Source: Ilyomonas sp964658445
Lineage (GTDB): Bacteria; Bacteroidota; Bacteroidia; Chitinophagales; Chitinophagaceae
DNA length: 12,228 bases
NCBI GenBank assembly: GCA_964658445.1
Contig: CAZZZH010000124.1
Location: 1-12,228 of the forward strand
Reading direction: 5' to 3'
The notes under the pieces were generated by a model. That model did no database searches, was not told where the DNA came from, and worked only from the letters and a program-made list of their open reading frames with translations. Each line of letters starts with the position of its first letter. Positions within the stretch are counted from its first letter, which is position 1. Positions 8,297 to 12,228 of the stretch are shown one piece after another. Made by a program: the position numbers and the translations under genes.

Positions 8297-8337
8297 TTTA
8301 CTAAAAACAAATGGTTTAGTAAAGACCGGGCAGCCCG
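8297..8337 (-). terminator. Inverted repeats after the mgtC-like gene, possible terminator
   Basis: A perfect 9-bp inverted repeat (TTTACTAAA at 8297-8305, TTTAGTAAA at 8315-8323, nine-base loop) is followed by a small GC-rich palindrome (CGGGC at 8327-8331, GCCCG at 8333-8337). Both lie 35-75 bp downstream of the mgtC-like stop codon on the - strand. Neither is followed by a clean T-run in that direction, so termination is only a suggestion; the AT-rich arm could also be an operator. Confidence 0.3.
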
Positions 8338-8372
8338 AAAAGAATAAAGGGTAAGAAAAAGGATTTTCTTTT

Positions 8373-9056
8373 CTATCCATCTTTCATCCGCGCGTTGGTA
8401 ATGCCGCTCGTCTGGTAAAATTCTTCAATCAAAGAAAGCAGGATGCTATTGGCTATGCTTTTATTAAAGCGAATGGTTACTTCACTTATGCCTTCCATAT
8501 CGGTTGGGCGAATGGAGAGCTGGCCATATTTTAAATCGAACTTTCTAATCATTTCCTCTATCTGCAGAAGGTTTGTTTTTTGCCGGTTCATCTGCACTTG
8601 CAATTCCTTGTGCTTGTCATGCCGCAGCAGCCGGTTTTTATATGGCTTAATGATAACCAAGATAATTAAAACCAGTAAAGTTGTTGCAACTGCCGCAAAA
8701 TATAAACCGCCACCAACCGCAAGCCCAATGCCGGCTACAGTCCAAAGCCCGGCGGCGGTAGTAAGCCCTTTTATCACTTCGTTCTTTAAAAATAAAATGG
8801 TTCCTGCACCGAGGAAGCCAATGCCACTTACCACCTGAGCAGCCACTCTTGAAGGATCGAGCGCATAACCTGCCTTGCCCACCACATCGCTAAAGCCATA
8901 GACAGATACAATCATCATCAGCGTAGCGCCAATACAAACAATCATGTGCGTGCGCAGCCCGGCCGCCCAGTCAAGCCGTTGCCTTTCTACGCCAACTAGT
9001 CCGCCTAATACTGCGCCGACGATCAACCGTAACAAAATTTCCTGCCATGAAATCAT
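8373..9056 (-). CDS. MgtC/SapB family membrane protein
   Basis: A 227-residue inner-membrane protein. The N-terminal two thirds is the MgtC/SapB domain with about five membrane segments and its conserved signatures: GGLVGVERQ (about 18-26), GLRTHM (33-38), VSGIGFLGAGTI (76-87) and GLTTAAGLW (97-105). The C-terminal part, from about residue 140, is soluble and would form the ACT-like regulatory domain seen in longer family members. MgtC in Salmonella affects growth in low magnesium and inhibits the F1Fo ATP synthase; for this family member the role is inferred only. It reads divergently from the acyl-CoA carboxylase gene and is separated from the next gene downstream by 419 bp, so it is probably a single-gene unit. 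A TAAATTTG box lies 25 bp ahead of the start. Confidence 0.9.
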   Translation of the reverse strand: MISWQEILLRLIVGAVLGGLVGVERQRLDWAAGLRTHMIVCIGATLMMIVSVYGFSDVVGKAGYALDPSRVAAQVVSGIGFLGAGTILFLKNEVIKGLTTAAGLWTVAGIGLAVGGGLYFAAVATTLLVLIILVIIKPYKNRLLRHDKHKELQVQMNRQKTNLLQIEEMIRKFDLKYGQLSIRPTDMEGISEVTIRFNKSIANSILLSLIEEFYQTSGITNARMKDG

Positions 9057-9081
9057 GCGTTTAGAGCTTTAATATGAATAA

Positions 9082-9089
9082 CAAATTTA
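9082..9089 (-). promoter_or_regulatory. Putative -7 promoter box for the MgtC/SapB family gene
   Basis: The - strand reads TAAATTTG, matching TAnnTTTG, 25 bp ahead of the ATG at 9056. It lies inside what would be coding sequence if the divergent carboxylase gene began at 9074, which supports the later start for that gene. Confidence 0.4.
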
Positions 9090-9117
9090 CGCTACAATTA
9101 AACTTACCTCTTCCCAT

Positions 9118-9125
9118 TATCTTTG
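9118..9125 (+). promoter_or_regulatory. Putative -7 promoter box for the acyl-CoA carboxylase beta gene
   Basis: TATCTTTG, followed by C, is an exact match to the Bacteroidota -7 consensus, 20 bp ahead of the ATG at 9146. The same box in the same relation precedes pruA. No TTG is seen at the -33 spacing. Confidence 0.5.
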
Positions 9126-9145
9126 CCGCACTAACAATTGTAAGC

Positions 9146-10774
9146 ATGAATGTTTCCACCGGTGCAGGTTCCCAATGGCTCAACCAACTCAACAAAGAAG
9201 TCCTTGAAAAGAAAGCAAAAGTTTATCTGGGCGGTGGGCAGAAAGCAATAGATAAACAACACGAAAAAAACAAACTGACGGCGCGCGAGCGCATTGCCTA
9301 CCTGTGCGACAGTGATAAACCATTTATAGAGATTGGAACCTTTGCCGGCTACGATATGTATGAAAATTATGGCGGATGCCCCGCTGGTGGCACAGTAGCC
9401 GGCATTGGCTATATAAGCGGCCGGCAATGCATAGTGGTAGCCAACGATCAGACCGTGAAAGCCGGTGCGTGGTTCCCTATCACCGCGAAAAAAAACCTGC
9501 GGATGCAGGAGATTGCGATTGAAAATCATTTGCCTGTTATTTACTTAGTAGATAGTGCCGGTGTTTTTCTGCCCATGCAGGACGAAATTTTTCCAGACAA
9601 AGAACATTTTGGAAGAATGTTTCGCAACAATGCAAAGATGAGCGCAGCCGGCATTACACAGATTGCTGCCGTGATGGGTGCCTGCGTGGCGGGTGGCGCT
9701 TACCTGCCGATCATGAGCGATGAAACGCTGATGGTGGAAGGCGCTGGCAGCATTTTTTTAGCTGGTCCTTTTTTGGTAAAAGCCGCAATAGGCGAGACCG
9801 TTGATGCGGAAACGCTGGGCGGCGCTAACACGCACAACAGCATTAGCGGCATTGCCGATTACAAATTTGACAGCGAAGAAGAATGCCTGGACTATATAAA
9901 GAAATTAGTAAGTAAAATAGGTGCGCCGATTACGGCGGGTTTTAACCGCATCGACTCCATCTCTCCGGCAAAACCGGAAAATTCTATCTATGAAGTGCTG
10001 CAGGAAAACAATGCAAAGCCTTATAACGTAGTGGATGTAATAGAATGCCTGGTAGATGCCGGTAGCTTCGATGAATTTAAGGAAGATTATGGCAAAACCA
10101 TTGTGTGTGGCTATGCGCGTGTAGATGGCTGGGCAATCGGCATTGTGGCTAACCAAAGGCTGGTAGTAAAAAGTGGTAAAGGCGAAATGCAGATGGGCGG
10201 CGTGATCTACAATGATAGCGCAGACAAAGCGGCGCGCTTTATTATGAACTGCAACCAGAAGAAGATACCGCTCCTGTTTTTGCAGGACGTAACGGGCTTT
10301 ATGGTAGGCAGCCGTAGCGAACACAGCGGCATTATTAAAGACGGTGCAAAATTGGTAAACGCGGTGTCCAATTCGGTAGTTCCTAAGTTTACTATCATCA
10401 CCGGCAACTCTTATGGCGCCGGCAACTATGCCATGTGCGGTAAAGCCTACGACCCGCGTTTGATATTTGCATGGCCTTCGGCAAAGATTGCCGTCATGGG
10501 CGGCGACCAGGCCGCGAAAACATTGCTGCAGATACAGGTAGCCTCGATGAAAGCAAAAGGCAAGGAAGTAAGTGCCGAAGAGGAACAGAATTTATTAAAT
10601 GAAATTAAAGGACGATACGATAAGCAAACAACGCCTTACTATGCAGCGGCAAGGCTTTGGGTAGATGATATTATAGAGCCATCGCAAACGCGGATGATTA
10701 TTTCGGAAGGTATTGCTGCGGCAAACAACAACCCGCACATTGATGAGTTTAAAATGGGCGTGATGCAAGTGTAA
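9146..10774 (+). CDS. mccB: Acyl-CoA carboxylase carboxyltransferase (beta) subunit, methylcrotonoyl-CoA type
   Basis: This cytoplasmic subunit moves the carboxyl group from biotin, carried on a separate alpha subunit, to an acyl-CoA. The family match is to methylcrotonoyl-CoA carboxylase in leucine breakdown. The 542 residues form two crotonase-like halves. The N-half shows LTARERI, LVDSAGVFLPMQDEIFPD (about 9545-9598) and MGACVAGGAYLPIMSDE (about 9674-9724). The C-half shows GNSYGAGNYAMCGKAYDPR (about 10402-10458) and WPSAKIAVMGGDQAAKTL. The QDE and GAGNYAMCG forms favour methylcrotonoyl- or geranyl-CoA over propionyl-CoA carboxylase. The frame is open back to an ATG at 9074, but those 24 extra residues are hydrophobic, not family-like, and overlie promoter boxes in both directions, so I use 9146. 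No alpha subunit or other leucine gene is in the window. Confidence 0.92.
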   Translation: MNVSTGAGSQWLNQLNKEVLEKKAKVYLGGGQKAIDKQHEKNKLTARERIAYLCDSDKPFIEIGTFAGYDMYENYGGCPAGGTVAGIGYISGRQCIVVANDQTVKAGAWFPITAKKNLRMQEIAIENHLPVIYLVDSAGVFLPMQDEIFPDKEHFGRMFRNNAKMSAAGITQIAAVMGACVAGGAYLPIMSDETLMVEGAGSIFLAGPFLVKAAIGETVDAETLGGANTHNSISGIADYKFDSEEECLDYIKKLVSKIGAPITAGFNRIDSISPAKPENSIYEVLQENNAKPYNVVDVIECLVDAGSFDEFKEDYGKTIVCGYARVDGWAIGIVANQRLVVKSGKGEMQMGGVIYNDSADKAARFIMNCNQKKIPLLFLQDVTGFMVGSRSEHSGIIKDGAKLVNAVSNSVVPKFTIITGNSYGAGNYAMCGKAYDPRLIFAWPSAKIAVMGGDQAAKTLLQIQVASMKAKGKEVSAEEEQNLLNEIKGRYDKQTTPYYAAARLWVDDIIEPSQTRMIISEGIAAANNNPHIDEFKMGVMQV

Positions 10775-10849
10775 GAGTGATTACTGCAAGCATAAACAGT
10801 GAAATACCGAAGTATGAAGAGTGAGGGATGCAAATAATTTTCACACAAC

Positions 10850-10941
10850 AAAGCCACCTGTCTATTGTCTTTCATTATTGACGTTAATTAAGTAAAAAGA
10901 CTCTCATTGTCAATATTAGAAACAAACTTACAAGTGGCTTT
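10850..10941. repeat. Nested imperfect palindrome, 92 bp
   Basis: The outer arms AAAGCCACCTGT (10850-10861) and ACAAGTGGCTTT (10930-10941) pair at 11 of 12 positions. Inside them, TATTGAC (10876-10882) and GTCAATA (10909-10915) pair perfectly. The spacers between outer and inner arms are 14 bases on both sides, so the two arm pairs are concentric. The 26-base centre contains TTAATTAA. It could be a structured 3' end, a protein-binding palindrome, or a decayed small inverted-repeat element. I see no flanking target-site duplication. Confidence 0.45.
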
Positions 10942-10960
10942 ATGTTTATGTTACAAAACC

Positions 10961-11006
10961 AAGCTTATTAGTAGCGGCATTAACAACAGCAGCCACTAAT
11001 AAGCTT
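10961..11006. terminator. Candidate bidirectional terminator hairpin
   Basis: AAGCTTATTAGT (10961-10972) and ACTAATAAGCTT (10995-11006) form a perfect 12-bp inverted repeat with a 22-base spacer. It lies 8 bp beyond the stop codon of the - strand MBL-rhodanese gene and faces the + strand carboxylase gene. Short T-runs follow on each strand (TTTT within AAGCTTTTC on +, GGTTTT on -). The long loop and AT-rich stem make it weaker than a textbook terminator. Confidence 0.45.
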
Positions 11007-11014
11007 TTCATAGC

Positions 11015-12228
11015 TTAATTCAGCACTTCCGTGCTTTTTTCCATCTTAATCTTTTTCTCCTCCTTCAAAGCCGCGTATCCACCGGTAATGTTGCGTAGGT
11101 TATGAAAGCCTTGTTGTTTTAAAAGAGACGCTGCAATGACACTACGGTAGCCTGCCGCACAATGAAGATATAAGTTGTCTGTCTCTTCAAAAGCTGCAAT
11201 GGAAAGCGGGTCAGTCATATTGCCTACCGGTATATTCACGGCATTCTTTACATGACCGTCGGCAAACTCCACTTCTTTGCGCACATCTACAATTATCATA
11301 TTTTCATCGAATGGCATGTCCATAGCCACTTCATCAGCCTCTACATTTATAATCATGTCGATTGGCTCGCCAGCTTGCTTCCAGGCTTCAAAACCACCTT
11401 GCAAATAGCCCTCAAATTTTTGGAAGCCCACACGCGCCAGGCGAATGATGGTTTCTTTTTCCATGCCTTCGTCGGTTATCAACAGTAATGAATGATCGAA
11501 TGACAGCAAGCTGCCTGCCCACTCGGCAAAACGTCCTTCCAAACCGATGCTTATAGAGCCGGGCACAAAGCCCTGTGTAAATACTTCGGCATTGCGGGTA
11601 TCGAGAAGGGTTATGTTATCCTTCTTCATTATCTCCTTACAATCTTCGATCGATAATGCTGTCAATCCTTTTTTTAATACGATTTCCAAGTCTTCATAGC
11701 CCTTTTTATTAATCTCTGCATTGATAGAAAAATATTGTGGCGGTGCGGTAAGCCCTTCGGTAACTGCCTTCACAAACTCTTCTGTTGTTTGTGGCTGCAG
11801 TGCATAGTTGGTTTTCTTTTCTTCGCCGATGGTACTATGTGTTTGCGGTCCTAAATTTTTGCCACAACTGCTGCCCGGGCCATGTGCGGGGTAAACCAAT
11901 ACATCGTCTGCCAATGGCAAAATGCAGCGCTGCAAGCTATTGTATAGTTGTTCGGCCAATTGTTCCGTAGTTACAATACCGTCGGACTGAGATAAATCTG
12001 GTCGGCCAACATCGCCGCAAAACAATGTGTCGCCTGTAAATACCGCATAATCTTTTCCTTCCTCATTTTTCAACAGATAACAGGTACTTTCCGGCGTGTG
12101 CCCAGGCGTATGCAATACTTGAAAAGAGATATTACCCAAAATAAAAGTATCGCCGTTGTTGGCTTTGGTAAAATCAAAATCGGCTTTAGTTTGCGGTCCG
12201 TAAACAATTAGTGCACCGGTGGCTTTGC
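11015..12228 (-). CDS. MBL-fold/double-rhodanese protein, CstB-like persulfide dioxygenase-sulfurtransferase (N-terminus missing)
   Basis: The frame stays open to the window edge, so the true start lies beyond 12228 and the HxHxDH metal motif is not visible. What is seen begins inside the metallo-beta-lactamase domain: the HTPGHTPES histidine loop, TGDTLFCGDVGRPDL with its metal Asp, and YPAHGPGSSCGKN. Next comes a rhodanese fold (LLDTRNAEVFTQGFVPG) whose active-site position reads LLLITDEGM and has no Cys. A second rhodanese follows with the active loop HCAAGYRS (Cys codon 11159-11161). This order, dioxygenase-type MBL, dead rhodanese, live rhodanese, is that of CstB. CstB oxidises persulfides to sulfite and transfers sulfane sulfur to form thiosulfate. 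The exact reaction here is inferred. The C-terminus is complete. Confidence 0.85.
   Translation of the reverse strand, partial: KATGALIVYGPQTKADFDFTKANNGDTFILGNISFQVLHTPGHTPESTCYLLKNEEGKDYAVFTGDTLFCGDVGRPDLSQSDGIVTTEQLAEQLYNSLQRCILPLADDVLVYPAHGPGSSCGKNLGPQTHSTIGEEKKTNYALQPQTTEEFVKAVTEGLTAPPQYFSINAEINKKGYEDLEIVLKKGLTALSIEDCKEIMKKDNITLLDTRNAEVFTQGFVPGSISIGLEGRFAEWAGSLLSFDHSLLLITDEGMEKETIIRLARVGFQKFEGYLQGGFEAWKQAGEPIDMIINVEADEVAMDMPFDENMIIVDVRKEVEFADGHVKNAVNIPVGNMTDPLSIAAFEETDNLYLHCAAGYRSVIAASLLKQQGFHNLRNITGGYAALKEEKKIKMEKSTEVLN

Larger units (their letters stand above)
7954..8372. other. 419-bp non-coding stretch between mgtC-like gene and TPR-AAA+ gene
   Basis: I find no credible gene here; the open frame crossing its left edge is a shadow of the ATPase N-terminus. 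The part nearest 7953 holds the promoter-like box. The middle (about 8171-8290) has short AT-rich repeats, including a 16-bp near-duplicate (8206-8221 and 8246-8261, two differences) and several copies of GTTAGT and TAGCT. The right part holds two small inverted repeats just beyond the mgtC-like stop codon. Confidence 0.6.
10775..11014. other. Convergent 240-bp spacer with two inverted-repeat structures
   Basis: This is AT-rich and has no credible gene. It contains a nested inverted repeat (10850-10941) and a separate perfect 12-bp inverted repeat (10961-11006), both described separately. Since transcription enters from both sides, a bidirectional terminator is expected somewhere here. Confidence 0.6.

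Noticed and set aside
9074..9145. N-terminal hydrophobic extension of the carboxylase beta subunit, resembling a signal peptide
   Set aside because: The family is cytoplasmic and the extension overlies promoter-like boxes on both strands. The in-frame ATG at 9146 is a better start.
10791..10950. A third inverted pair, CATAAACA at 10791-10798 and TGTTTATG at 10943-10950
   Set aside because: It is only 8 bp, AT-rich, and not concentric with the nested palindrome (51 bases on one side against 1 on the other), so probably chance.
12137..12139. TTG as the start codon of the MBL-rhodanese protein
   Set aside because: The frame continues open to the window edge with residues typical of an MBL domain, and the metal-binding HxHxDH motif must lie further upstream.
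1..12228. CRISPR array, tRNA or rRNA genes, insertion sequence or prophage
   Set aside because: I saw no regularly spaced repeats, no cloverleaf or rRNA-like stretches and no transposase or phage proteins.

Overview
The window looks like chromosomal DNA from a member of the Bacteroidota, most likely the Chitinophagaceae or a close relative. This rests on the protein families present, moderate GC content, almost no Shine-Dalgarno sequences, and several TAnnTTTG (-7 type) promoter elements just ahead of genes. A run of ten N at 3007-3016 shows it comes from a draft or scaffolded assembly. There is no rRNA, tRNA, CRISPR array, transposase or phage gene that I can see. Most of it is housekeeping and signalling content, with one less ordinary ATPase/membrane-protein pair.

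Layout: 1-129 is the possible tail of an unidentified gene (+). 251-1882 (-) is pruA, the second enzyme of proline catabolism. A 220-bp divergent region with promoter-like boxes in both directions separates it from two sensor histidine kinases on the + strand (2103-3433, interrupted by the N gap, and 3501-4655). These are followed by a small HEAT-like helical protein (4745-5293). That gene converges on, and overlaps by 39 bp, an operon-like pair on the - strand: a soluble TPR-AAA+ ATPase (6589-7953) upstream of a TPR protein with a multi-pass membrane domain (5255-6535). A 419-bp non-coding stretch with small repeats separates this pair from an MgtC/SapB family membrane protein (8373-9056, -). 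Divergent from it, on the + strand, is the carboxyltransferase (beta) subunit of an acyl-CoA carboxylase, best matching methylcrotonoyl-CoA carboxylase. I place its start at 9146 rather than at the longer ORF start 9074. After a 240-bp convergent spacer with two inverted-repeat structures, the window ends inside a metallo-beta-lactamase/double-rhodanese fusion (11015 to beyond 12228, -) with the layout of a CstB-type persulfide dioxygenase-sulfurtransferase.

How the parts relate: pruA and the carboxylase subunit both belong to amino-acid catabolism (proline; leucine), and the MBL-rhodanese protein handles sulfane sulfur. They are separate transcription units and I see no shared control. The two kinases are neighbours without any response regulator in the window. 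The most interesting unit is the TPR-AAA+/TPR-membrane pair: it looks like a Cdc48/Vps4-like unfoldase partnered with a TPR-bearing membrane protein, whose substrate and role I cannot name from sequence.
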